NCBI GenBank assembly: GCA_041690255.1 | Contig: JAWLHU010000005.1 | Span: forward strand, 62,001-126,000 | Reading direction: 5' to 3' | DNA: 64,000 nucleotides | DNA from: JAWLHU01 sp041690255 | GTDB taxonomy: Bacteria; Bacillota; Sulfobacillia; Symbiobacteriales; Symbiobacteriaceae | Shown: positions 7,502 through 15,589 of the stretch, piece by piece | Numbering within the stretch: the stretch's first letter is position 1 | Layout: the number at the start of each line of letters is the position of its first letter | Translations under genes and position numbers: made by a program | The notes under the pieces: generated by a model | Database searches by the model: none | What the model was told of the DNA's origin: nothing | What the model saw: the letters and a program-made list of their open reading frames with translations, nothing else

Positions 7502-9273
7502 ACAGTCACGCCCCCTTCCACCGTCGTCAGGATCTGCCGGGATCGCTCGTAGACCTCGCCGACCGACAGGAGGACGCCATCGTACCGCAGGTGGACCTGG
7601 ATTCGATCATGGTAGGGGAGATGCCGCTTCAGCAGCTCGGTGAGCTGCCCATGGCTGTTCTGCTCCACTACCAGCACCTGCCTGGCCCGCGCCACCGCGT
7701 GCGTGACCGCCTGCTTCGGGAAGGGCTCCAGGATCTTCAGGTGGAGATGGCCCACACGGTGCCCCTCCTCCAGGAGCCGGTAGTGCGCCTCCTCCAACTG
7801 GGCTCGGGTAGAGCCCCATCCGACGAGGAGCAGATCCGGATCTGCATCATCCATTGCGGGATGGTACTCGAGGCCGATCGCATCGACCGGAAGGAGGCTC
7901 ATCTTCCGGTTTCGCTTGTCCATCTGCTGCTGCCGGTTGTGCGGGTCTTCCACCTCTTCGCGCGACTCCTCGCTGGATTCGTTGGAAAGGAGCGTATAGG
8001 AGCCGCCCCGGAGCCCGGGAATCGAGCGGGGTGAGATGCCGTCGGCGGTCACCTCGTGGCGCAGGTAGGGACGCTCCCCCAGGCTGTCCAGATAGGCCTG
8101 GTCGACGAGCCGGCCCCGGTCGATCTGCCACCGCCCGACGAACTCGAGGTGATGGTCGGGAATCGCCATTTTGGACATGCCCAGGAAGAGGTCGCTCAGC
8201 ACGAGGACGGGACACTGGAATCGCTCCGCCAGGTTGAAGGCCTCGGCCCCATAGTAGATGCACTCCTCCACGGTGGATGGTGCCAGCACGATGCGGGGGA
8301 TCTCGCCGTGGCTGCCATAGATGGCGGTGTTCAGGTCCGGCTGCTCCGGCTTGGTCGGCAGCCCGGTGGATGGACCGCCCCGCTGGACATCGATGATCAC
8401 CAGTGGGGTCTCGGAGATGCCAGCCAGGCCGAGTGCCTCCATCATCAATGAAAGGCCGGGACCGGATGTGGAGGTCATGGCCCGCACCCCGGCGTAGTTG
8501 GCGGCTATGGCCGCAATACAGGCAGCGATCTCATCTTCCGCCTGCATGACCTTGGCGCCGTAGCGGGGCCAGTGGGCGGCTGCCCAGTAGAGGATCTCGG
8601 TGGCAGGGGTGATCGGGTAGGCGACCTCGAAGCGGCATCCGCCCATGAGGGCACCGAATGAGGCCGCCTCGTTCCCGGACATGAGGTAGTGCGGTCGCGG
8701 GGCCGGGGCAGGCAGTCGCTTGGTGATCCCCGCATACCGCTGCCGGCAGAACTCGTAGCCCTCACGGATCGCCTCCTTGTTTCTCTCGGCGATCTCGCTA
8801 CCCTTCTTGCCAAAGCGGCCCTCAATGTAGTCAAAGAACGGCCTGGGCTCCAGTCCGAGCACCGCCGCACTGACCCCGAGGGCCACCATGTTCTTCATGA
8901 TCACGTTGCCCAACCGCTTGGCGGTGTCGCTCATGGGCACCTTAACCAGCTGCACGCGGGTGGTAACGGTGAAGGTTGGGTCGAACTTCGCATCATGGAT
9001 GACGATGGCGCCATCGGCCAACTCGTGCTCGTTCTCCTGAATGGAGAGTTGATCGAAGGCGATCAGCACATCCAGCGAGTCGCCCTGGTACCGGACGGGC
9101 TGGTCGGCCACCCGGATCTTGTAGCTGGTGTGGCCACCCTTGATCAGTGACATGAACGATCGGTACGCGAAGAGGTAGTGACCGAGCCGGTTGAGCGTGC
9201 TGGCCAGGACCTCACCGGTGGAGTCGATACCCTCACCCTGAGCGCCGCCCACCTTCCAGGTCAAATCTTCCAT
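7498..9273 (-). CDS. korA: 2-oxoacid:ferredoxin oxidoreductase, alpha (gamma-alpha fused) subunit
   Basis: 591 residues from the ATG at 9273, which has GAGGTGAG upstream; an upstream in-frame extension lacks a ribosome site. The first about 190 residues form the gamma-like domain (G-G-A-Q-G-E-G-I-D-S-T-G). It is followed by the pyrimidine-binding alpha domain with G-N-E-A-A-S-F-G-A, then S-T-S-G-P-G-L-S-L-M-M-E, then G-G-P-S-T-G-L-P-T-K. The last about 120 residues are the TPP-enzyme C-terminal domain (L-L-V-G-W-G-S-T). This gamma-alpha fusion plus a separate beta is the KorAB arrangement. It is transcribed with korB, probably from the 9274-9400 region. Confidence 0.93.
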   Translation of the reverse strand: MEDLTWKVGGAQGEGIDSTGEVLASTLNRLGHYLFAYRSFMSLIKGGHTSYKIRVADQPVRYQGDSLDVLIAFDQLSIQENEHELADGAIVIHDAKFDPTFTVTTRVQLVKVPMSDTAKRLGNVIMKNMVALGVSAAVLGLEPRPFFDYIEGRFGKKGSEIAERNKEAIREGYEFCRQRYAGITKRLPAPAPRPHYLMSGNEAASFGALMGGCRFEVAYPITPATEILYWAAAHWPRYGAKVMQAEDEIAACIAAIAANYAGVRAMTSTSGPGLSLMMEALGLAGISETPLVIIDVQRGGPSTGLPTKPEQPDLNTAIYGSHGEIPRIVLAPSTVEECIYYGAEAFNLAERFQCPVLVLSDLFLGMSKMAIPDHHLEFVGRWQIDRGRLVDQAYLDSLGERPYLRHEVTADGISPRSIPGLRGGSYTLLSNESSEESREEVEDPHNRQQQMDKRNRKMSLLPVDAIGLEYHPAMDDADPDLLLVGWGSTRAQLEEAHYRLLEEGHRVGHLHLKILEPFPKQAVTHAVARARQVLVVEQNSHGQLTELLKRHLPYHDRIQVHLRYDGVLLSVGEVYERSRQILTTVEGGVTV

Positions 9274-9408
9274 GGGCTCACCTCGTGCTCCAGAGTTGAT
9301 TCGTTTGGAACGTCGCCATCTGTTGCTAGGCTTCCACACCTCACCGTTCCGTAAACCGATTTCTCTGCGCGGTGGAGGTGCAGACTATTGGCAGGAGGAG
9401 GTGTTTCC

Positions 9409-9678
9409 ATGGCAGATGGACGGCGACCGGAGCGCCGCGCGTACATGAATCAGAAGCAGTTGCGTGAAGGAGCCAGGGGACAGCGCGTGACCAATCTCTC
9501 GGGCGACGGCGCGACCGATGACCGGGTGAGCGATGAGGGGCCGGTGCAGGAGCCGCATAACGCCCTTCAGCTTCACCGGCAGTTGGGTGGTCTCTTCATG
9601 CATCCCATGCACGAGGCAGCGGCTGACCCGCAGTTGGAGGCGGGGGAGGAGTTGGCGCCGCCGGAGGAGAGTAGATAG
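9409..9678 (+). CDS. Small hydrophilic protein of unknown function
   Basis: 89 residues starting at ATG 9409, eight bases after an excellent AGGAGGAGG (9393-9401). It is highly charged, without membrane segments, and rich in Arg, Gln and Glu. The N-terminal part D-G-R-R-P-E-R-R-A-Y is basic and the C-terminus acidic. No family recognised. An overlapping reverse frame exists but lacks a ribosome site. It is transcribed divergently from korA and convergently with the helicase gene. Confidence 0.55.
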   Translation: MADGRRPERRAYMNQKQLREGARGQRVTNLSGDGATDDRVSDEGPVQEPHNALQLHRQLGGLFMHPMHEAAADPQLEAGEELAPPEESR

Positions 9679-9717
9679 GCGATCGTGAGGCTTGCGGCGC
9701 CATCCCGAATAGCAAAA

Positions 9718-9738
9718 CCCGTGGCCGACGGCCACGGG
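9718..9738. terminator. Bidirectional terminator
   Basis: CCCGTGGCC-GAC-GGCCACGGG is a perfect 9-bp stem with a 3-base loop. The minus strand runs into TTTTGC and the plus strand into CTTCTCTTTC. It separates the convergent genes ending at 9678 and 9751. Confidence 0.8.
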
Positions 9739-9750
9739 CTTCTCTTTCAC

Positions 9751-12700
9751 CTACGGAGCAGGGACCAGTGAGACGACCGATCGGAGCAGTTGCCACTGGC
9801 CGGGGCGGATCCGGACCAGGGGGAGCTTTCCCTGCCGGCAGATCGCATCTACCATGGCCTGGTCGTTCTCCGGGCCCTGATCCAGTTCTACCACTGCGAG
9901 GGGGCGCAGCGTCCGGGCGTGAATGATCGTCAGCAACGGCCGGATCCGGGGGGCCTCGGCCTTCAGTTCCTCAGCCAGATCGGCGAGCACAGGGGGCTCC
10001 AGCGATTGGGCGAGGCTGAGCCTTGGCGCCAGGAGCACCGGGCGTCCGCGGAGCTGCTCGGCCAGACGGTCGTGCAGATCCCGTTCACCCTCGCCCGGGC
10101 TGTCGGCCAGGGTATCGGGCAGGGTGAGGATCTCCGGCACCAGGTGCCGTTCGGCGTGGAGCAGGCCGAAGCGCTCGGGCTGCAGGCCGGGCAGGCTCGG
10201 CAGGGAAGGAGCACTCTGGGATGCCAGCCGGTCGGCGTGGGCGACCATGGCCGCAAGGGTGGTCTCGCCCGCATCCAGCGTGCTCCGGTGTCCGATGACG
10301 ATCAGCAGGTCGGTCGCATGCTGAACCGCTCGGTTGAGCATCGTCCTGTGCTTCTCCAGCCAGAAGAGCATCTCCGGGGGGGCTCCCTGTGCGGCGACCA
10401 TGGAGAGCAGGACCGCCCTGTGCGGCTGGGCAGGGATGGCCTGACAGGTGGCGACGTCCACCTCCCGCAGGAGTTGTGCCCGGGCCGGGTCGCTCTCGAC
10501 TTCGCTCAGGCGGGAGAGGAGCTTGGCGATCAGCAGCGCCTGCCCCCGGAACGGTGTCACGACGGCCAGGTCGGTCATGCCCTGGGCGATCGCCTGGGTG
10601 ACCAGCCGGGCCACCCGCTTCGCCTCCAAGGGGTTCTGCGCCTGGCTGATCGCCTCCGGCGCAGGGATGATCGTCTGCCCATCGGGGACGTTGTCGAAGC
10701 AGAAGCCGGTGGCTGGCAGGTCGCGGTCGCCCGGGTCCGGCTGATCCTGCCGCACCGGTTGGAGCGGGCCGTAGAACTGCTCGGCGGCGAACTGGAGCAA
10801 CGGCGGAGCCGACCGGTACTCGCGCGCAAGCTTCAACACCTGGTCCTGGCCCACCACGGCCCTGGCCCGATCCAGAACCGAGACCTCCACATAGGCGAAG
10901 GGGGCCAGGTTGCGGCCGTTGACAAGACCCAACAGCCGGGAGTCCTCCTCATCGCCGAGGTGGGTCGTGTGCTTCAGGCCGTGGTCATCGCCCAGAACAC
11001 AGACCCGTTTGGCCCGGTAGAGCACCGGCAGGGCGGAGGGAATGTCGACGGTTGAGGCATCATCGATGATCAGCAGGTCAAAAAGCTCGGGTTCGTTGGG
11101 AATCGAGCCGGCCACCAACAGGGTGTGGCTCAGGGTGACGGGAAAGGCCTTGAGCAACTCTGCGAGCTGGCCACGCCCCTGAATCCGAGCCTTGGTGGTG
11201 GCGGTCAGCGCCTGTTCCTCCTGCCCCACGATCGCCTCATACTCGTCGCAACTCGGCCGCACCTTATCAGCTACCTGGAGCCAGGCGCCGTGCAAGCGCT
11301 TTCGGTCCACGCTGATCTTAGCCTGTTGCGTATCGTGGAGGGCCGTCTCGATCGATGCCAGGCTCCGGAACCGTGCCCGCTGGTGCCGTGCGTACAGGAG
11401 CCGGGCCCGGGAAAGCAACAGCGGGAAGGCCTGCTCCAGGCGGGAGAGGCCATCGGTCAGGGCGTCCAGGTCGCCATCTGGCGTGCAGAATTCCGGGAGC
11501 CCCAGTTGCTTCAGTGCGGAACGAATCTGACCGATCCGCATCATATCCCTCAATCTGCCACTCAGGGATCCACTCCCCTCGCCTGCCCATCCGGTCAGCC
11601 GGCAGACCAACTGCCGGATTCCCGTGAGCTGTGAGGGGGAGAAGAGGGACGCATTCTCCGGGGTGATGCGATCCGCCAGCCCCTGCATGGCTGGAAAGAG
11701 TGAATGGTGTCGCAGCGACTCCTCCACCTGGCTGGTAAGTATCGTCAGCTCAGCGATGAGTTCGTCCAGCCGGCGGACCTCCTGCATCTCGGCGTCGAGC
11801 TGAGCAGCTTCCTGCCCTAGTCGCTGGCTCTCGCGGGCCAGGACTGCCGGGTCTTCGGTCTGGTACTGGAACTCACGAATGGAGGCGATTACACCCCGCG
11901 CATGGGCCAGGGACCTGAGCCTGGCCTCACGGCCGCCGGCCCGCCAGACGCCAGGAAAGAGCCCGCCGGCGGTCAACGCTCCGAAGGCGCGGTCAACCGC
12001 CGCAGGGTTGGGGTTGACGTAAAGGACCCGCTGACCGTCGGCCATGGCGCTGGCGATCAGGTTGATGGCGGCCTGGGTCTTCCCTGCCCCGGCGGGACCC
12101 GTCGCCACCAGGAAGGGTGCCCGCCGCCGGAGCAGAACCTCATCCTGGGAGGGATCGCTCTGGACGATCGTCAGGCCGGGGTCGGGCTGGGCAGAGCCAA
12201 TGCCCTGCTCCCCGACGAAGATGCGGATCGAATCGGGCAGCCGGTCCTTTCGGAGCTGCTCCATGAGCTGCAGTTCCCGCATAGGGCCGCGGGCGCTCTG
12301 GCTGGCCTCTGAGCCGAAGAGGACGGCGTCGTAGACCAGATCGACCTCCAGGAGGAACTGGTCCAGGACGGCGACTGGCCCCTTCGACTTGGGGCTTCGC
12401 AGCGACCGCAGGAGATCGTCGACCTCGGGGTCGGAGAGGCCGGCCTCGCCCCGGAGGAACTGCCGATTGACCAGGAGTTCGGCGTTGCCGCGGTGCAACA
12501 TCACCGTGTTGGGGGCGGAGCCGGGCTCCAGCCGCACCTCCGTGTAGCAGAGCGGAACGAGGCTGCCCTCCTGTCGGACCAGCGGGTAGCCGTAAACAAA
12601 CGTCCCCCCGATGCCCTTGCCTCGCCGGTTCAGGTAGCCCAGGACCGGTTGCGTGTGGACGGGCTCCGAGAGGATGGTGGTGATCGCCTTGCGCGTGATC

Positions 12701-12858
12701 AGATGCTCGTCAATGTCACGCAGCAATACGAAGCTGGCCGGGTCCTGAGGAACCCGGATGGCAAAGCTCTGTTCTCGCTCCAGACAGGAGCGATAGTACT
12801 GTACGAGGCTGCCCCAGAGGGTGCTCGCCGGTGGTACGGGAGGGCGGGTGAGGGACAT
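9751..12858 (-). CDS. Large SF1 (AAA_11/AAA_12, Upf1/Dna2-like) helicase with atypical motifs
   Basis: 1035 residues from ATG 12858, where GAGGAGG precedes; an upstream extension of 36 residues is unlikely. An about 250-residue N-terminal domain of unknown fold is followed by Walker A G-P-A-G-A-G-K-T (254-261), a coiled, charged insertion (about 340-560), Walker B I-I-D-D-A-S (597-602), and G-D-D-H-G-L near 623-628. A motif IV-like R-E-Y-R-S-A-P-P-L-L follows, and L-N-R-A-V-Q-H-A-T-D-L-L-I-V-I-G occupies the motif VI position. DDAS for DEAS, GDDHGL for GDxxQ and V-Q-H-A-T for S-R-A-K depart from the family norm. The C-terminal about 100 residues (L-D-Q-G-P-E-N-D...L-P-L-V-R-I) resemble a DUF2726/PD-(D/E)XK-like module. 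Its role is unknown; it stands alone. Confidence 0.75.
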   Translation of the reverse strand: MSLTRPPVPPASTLWGSLVQYYRSCLEREQSFAIRVPQDPASFVLLRDIDEHLITRKAITTILSEPVHTQPVLGYLNRRGKGIGGTFVYGYPLVRQEGSLVPLCYTEVRLEPGSAPNTVMLHRGNAELLVNRQFLRGEAGLSDPEVDDLLRSLRSPKSKGPVAVLDQFLLEVDLVYDAVLFGSEASQSARGPMRELQLMEQLRKDRLPDSIRIFVGEQGIGSAQPDPGLTIVQSDPSQDEVLLRRRAPFLVATGPAGAGKTQAAINLIASAMADGQRVLYVNPNPAAVDRAFGALTAGGLFPGVWRAGGREARLRSLAHARGVIASIREFQYQTEDPAVLARESQRLGQEAAQLDAEMQEVRRLDELIAELTILTSQVEESLRHHSLFPAMQGLADRITPENASLFSPSQLTGIRQLVCRLTGWAGEGSGSLSGRLRDMMRIGQIRSALKQLGLPEFCTPDGDLDALTDGLSRLEQAFPLLLSRARLLYARHQRARFRSLASIETALHDTQQAKISVDRKRLHGAWLQVADKVRPSCDEYEAIVGQEEQALTATTKARIQGRGQLAELLKAFPVTLSHTLLVAGSIPNEPELFDLLIIDDASTVDIPSALPVLYRAKRVCVLGDDHGLKHTTHLGDEEDSRLLGLVNGRNLAPFAYVEVSVLDRARAVVGQDQVLKLAREYRSAPPLLQFAAEQFYGPLQPVRQDQPDPGDRDLPATGFCFDNVPDGQTIIPAPEAISQAQNPLEAKRVARLVTQAIAQGMTDLAVVTPFRGQALLIAKLLSRLSEVESDPARAQLLREVDVATCQAIPAQPHRAVLLSMVAAQGAPPEMLFWLEKHRTMLNRAVQHATDLLIVIGHRSTLDAGETTLAAMVAHADRLASQSAPSLPSLPGLQPERFGLLHAERHLVPEILTLPDTLADSPGEGERDLHDRLAEQLRGRPVLLAPRLSLAQSLEPPVLADLAEELKAEAPRIRPLLTIIHARTLRPLAVVELDQGPENDQAMVDAICRQGKLPLVRIRPGQWQLLRSVVSLVPAP

Positions 12859-13060
12859 CGGGTGAACCTCCTCGCCCCGGTCGGGGGCTGGTGTTGCGAT
12901 CGTGGCGGGTGGATCTCTCTTTTCGTTCTTGACGACCCCTACAAGTTCCTTCCCGGCTGCGTACATCTATAAATCGTGCGCGTTTGCTGTCCGGTTTGCC
13001 GCGACAGAATCTGATGAGTATAATGGGAAGAGATTCCTACTGCAAGCGGAGGCAATAGCC

Positions 13061-14461
13061 GTGAAGGAATGGCAGCAGAAAGTGCTCCGTGAGATACCCC
13101 CTGTGAATACGATTCTGGGCGAGCCCCTGACCCAGATGCTCATGGTGCGACACGAGCGTGCGTTGGTGGTAGAGGCGGTTGGCGAGGCGCTGGACGACCT
13201 TCGCCAGGAGATCCTGGCGTCCCAGACGGAGGAGTCGCTGAAGGGGCTTACCCTGACCGCTGCGGGAGTGGCGGAGCGGGTCGGGCGTCGCCTGGACCAG
13301 AGCCTGAAGCCCCGTCTGCGGCGGGTGATCAACGCCACCGGGGTCGTGCTCCATACGAACATGGGGCGCTCACCCCTGGCGGAGGAGGCAGTGGAGGCGA
13401 TCACCGCGATTGCCAGCCGCTACAACAACCTAGAGTTGGACCTGGCTACCGGCGAGCGTGGGTCCCGTTACGCCCATGTTGAGGAACTGCTCTGCCGGCT
13501 GACCGGGGCCGAGGCCGCACTGGTCGTCAACAACAACGCCGGTGCGGTCCTCCTCATGCTCTCTGCCCTCTGCGGGGGGAAGGAGGTCGTCGTCTCCCGC
13601 GGGGAGTTGGTGGAGATCGGCGGCGCCTTCCGGGTGCCCGATGTCATGGAGCAGGGTGGAGCCCGGTTGGTTGAAGTCGGCACGACGAACAAGACGCATC
13701 CGCGCGACTATGAGCAGGCGATTGGACCGGAGACCGGAGCGCTTCTGAAGGTACACACCTCCAACTTCAAGATCATCGGCTTCACCCAGGAGGTGGAGAC
13801 GGGCGAGTTGGCCGCCATTGCCCACAAGCATGACCTGCCCTGCCTCGTCGACTGGGGCTCCGGTGTCATGGTCGACCTCGAGCGGTTTGGGATGAAGCAT
13901 GAGTCGACCATGGATGAACTGATCAAGATGGGTGCAGATCTTGTCACGTTCTCGGGTGACAAGCTGCTCGGCGCACCACAAGGCGGCTTCATTGTGGGAC
14001 GGAAGGACCTGATCGCCCGCTGCAAGAAGCACCCGCTGACACGCGCACTCCGGGTGGACAAGCTGACCCTGGCCGGGATCGAGGCGACGCTCAAGCTCTA
14101 CCTGGAGCCCGGCAAGGCGGTGGAGCGGATCCCGACGCTGCGGATGCTCTCGCTGACCCGAGAGCAGATCGCTCCCATGGCGGAGGAGTTGGCCCAACGG
14201 CTCCGGGCGGCCGGCATCGCCGCACAGGTAACGGACGGTCTTTCCCAAGCCGGGGGCGGCTCCTTGCCCGGCGTCGATCTGCCGACTCGCCTGGTGGCCA
14301 TCGCCCACGAGACGCCCCACGCCGTGGAGCGCCGGCTGCGCGAGGCCGACCCCCCGATCATGGTCCGGATTCAGGCCGGTCAGATTCTGCTCGATCCCCG
14401 CACCCTTTGGCAAGAGGAGATATCACTGGTCGTATCTTCCTTGCGGGGCGCTGTCGTCTAA
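13061..14461 (+). CDS. selA: L-seryl-tRNA(Sec) selenium transferase
   Basis: 466 residues from GTG 13061, eight bases after GGAGG; the frame is open further upstream but without a ribosome site. The length agrees with E. coli SelA. Landmarks are R-R-V-I-N-A-T-G-V-V-L-H-T-N-M-G-R-S near residue 85 and the PLP lysine in S-G-D-K-L-L-G-A-P-Q-G-G. It uses PLP and selenophosphate to convert Ser-tRNA(Sec) to Sec-tRNA(Sec). It heads a selA-selD-bshC cluster and diverges from the helicase gene. The tRNA it serves is at 1986-2083. Confidence 0.96.
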   Translation: MKEWQQKVLREIPPVNTILGEPLTQMLMVRHERALVVEAVGEALDDLRQEILASQTEESLKGLTLTAAGVAERVGRRLDQSLKPRLRRVINATGVVLHTNMGRSPLAEEAVEAITAIASRYNNLELDLATGERGSRYAHVEELLCRLTGAEAALVVNNNAGAVLLMLSALCGGKEVVVSRGELVEIGGAFRVPDVMEQGGARLVEVGTTNKTHPRDYEQAIGPETGALLKVHTSNFKIIGFTQEVETGELAAIAHKHDLPCLVDWGSGVMVDLERFGMKHESTMDELIKMGADLVTFSGDKLLGAPQGGFIVGRKDLIARCKKHPLTRALRVDKLTLAGIEATLKLYLEPGKAVERIPTLRMLSLTREQIAPMAEELAQRLRAAGIAAQVTDGLSQAGGGSLPGVDLPTRLVAIAHETPHAVERRLREADPPIMVRIQAGQILLDPRTLWQEEISLVVSSLRGAVV

Positions 14462-14518
14462 ACCGTGGTCGTGGGCAACGACCTCAGCCCCTTTTTCATT
14501 GCAGAGGAGGTGAGTCGG

Positions 14519-15589
14519 TTGAGCAATCTCTTACAGGACAACACGCCCGTCCGCCTGACACAGTACTCGTCCAAGGCTGGCTGAGGCTGCAAGATAGGTC
14601 CGGGGGACCTAACCGAAGTGTTGAAGTTCCTGCCCAAGTCGCTCCCCAACGCCAACGTGATCGTGGGCCTCGACTCGCCCGACGACGCCGGCGTCTACAA
14701 GGTGTCGGAGGATGTCGCCATCGTGCAGACGGTCGACTTCTTCACACCCATTGTCGATGACCCCTACTGGTTTGGTGCGATCGCTGCCGCTAACTCGCTT
14801 TCCGACGTGTACGCCATGGGTGGCAGGCCGATCACCGCCCTCAACCTCGTCGGCTTCCCGATCGCCAAGCTGGATAAGCGGGTGCTGGCGGAGATCCTGC
14901 GGGGTGGCGCTGAAAAGGTCAGCGAGGCGGGCGCTGTTCTTCTCGGGGGTCACTCGATCGATGACCCCGAGCCGAAGTTCGGCCTCTCCGTCACCGGTGT
15001 GGTGCACCCCAGCAAGATCGGGGCAAAGGCAGGCGTCAAGCCGGGAGACCGGCTGATCCTGACCAAGCCGATCGGTATCGGTGTGATCACCACCGCGATC
15101 AAGCGCGGGATCTGCAGTTCCGAGCATGCCGAAGAGGCGATCAAGGTGATGGCCACCCTGAACAACGTGGTCGATGTGCTCGATCCCTTCGAGATCCGTG
15201 GCCTGACCGATGTTACCGGCTTCGGCCTGATCGGCCACGCCTCGGAGATGGCCCGGACATCGAACGTGGGGCTCCGGATTTACTCCGGCAAGGTGCCGGT
15301 GCTGGCCTCTACCTATGGCTATGCCGAGCAGGGCGCCTTCCCGGGCGGCTCCAAGTCGAATTTCCGCTTCCTGACCAGCCAGGGCCACGCCCAGTTTGAC
15401 CCGGTGATCCCGGAACTGCAGCAGTTTATCCTCTGCGATGCGGTGACCTCCGGCGGGCTCCTGATCGCCGTGGCCGAGGAGCGGACCGAGGCTCTGGTGG
15501 CTGCCCTCCAAGCCAAAGGGACGCTCGCCGCCGCCGTGATTGGCGAAGCGGTGGTCGATCATCCCGGAAAGATAATGGTGATGCCTTAA
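14519..15589 (+). CDS. selD: Selenide, water dikinase; a selenoprotein with Sec22 encoded by UGA
   Basis: The gene starts at TTG 14519 after GAGGAGGTGAG and runs through an in-frame TGA at 14582-14584, giving 356 residues. The active-site segment reads K-A-G-U-G-C-K-I-G-P-G-D-L, with Sec where E. coli SelD has Cys17. Downstream are the ATP-binding glycine-rich and Asp-rich motifs (G-L-D-S-P-D-D-A-G-V-Y) and G-G-H-S-I-D-D-P-E-P-K-F-G. It makes selenophosphate from selenide and ATP. Calling the gene from the GTG at 14618 would cut off the catalytic residue. The stop overlaps the bshC start by one base. selA ends 57 bases upstream. Confidence 0.96.
14582..14611 (+). promoter_or_regulatory. UGA codon and SECIS hairpin of selD
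   Basis: Ten bases after the UGA a perfect stem forms: TAGGTCC (14595-14601), loop GGG, GGACCTA (14605-14611). A hairpin at this distance inside the coding sequence is the expected bacterial SECIS bound by SelB. Confidence 0.8.

Noticed and set aside
14618..15589. selD start at GTG 14618
   Set aside because: It would remove the catalytic Sec segment and lies after the SECIS; TTG 14519 has the right ribosome site.
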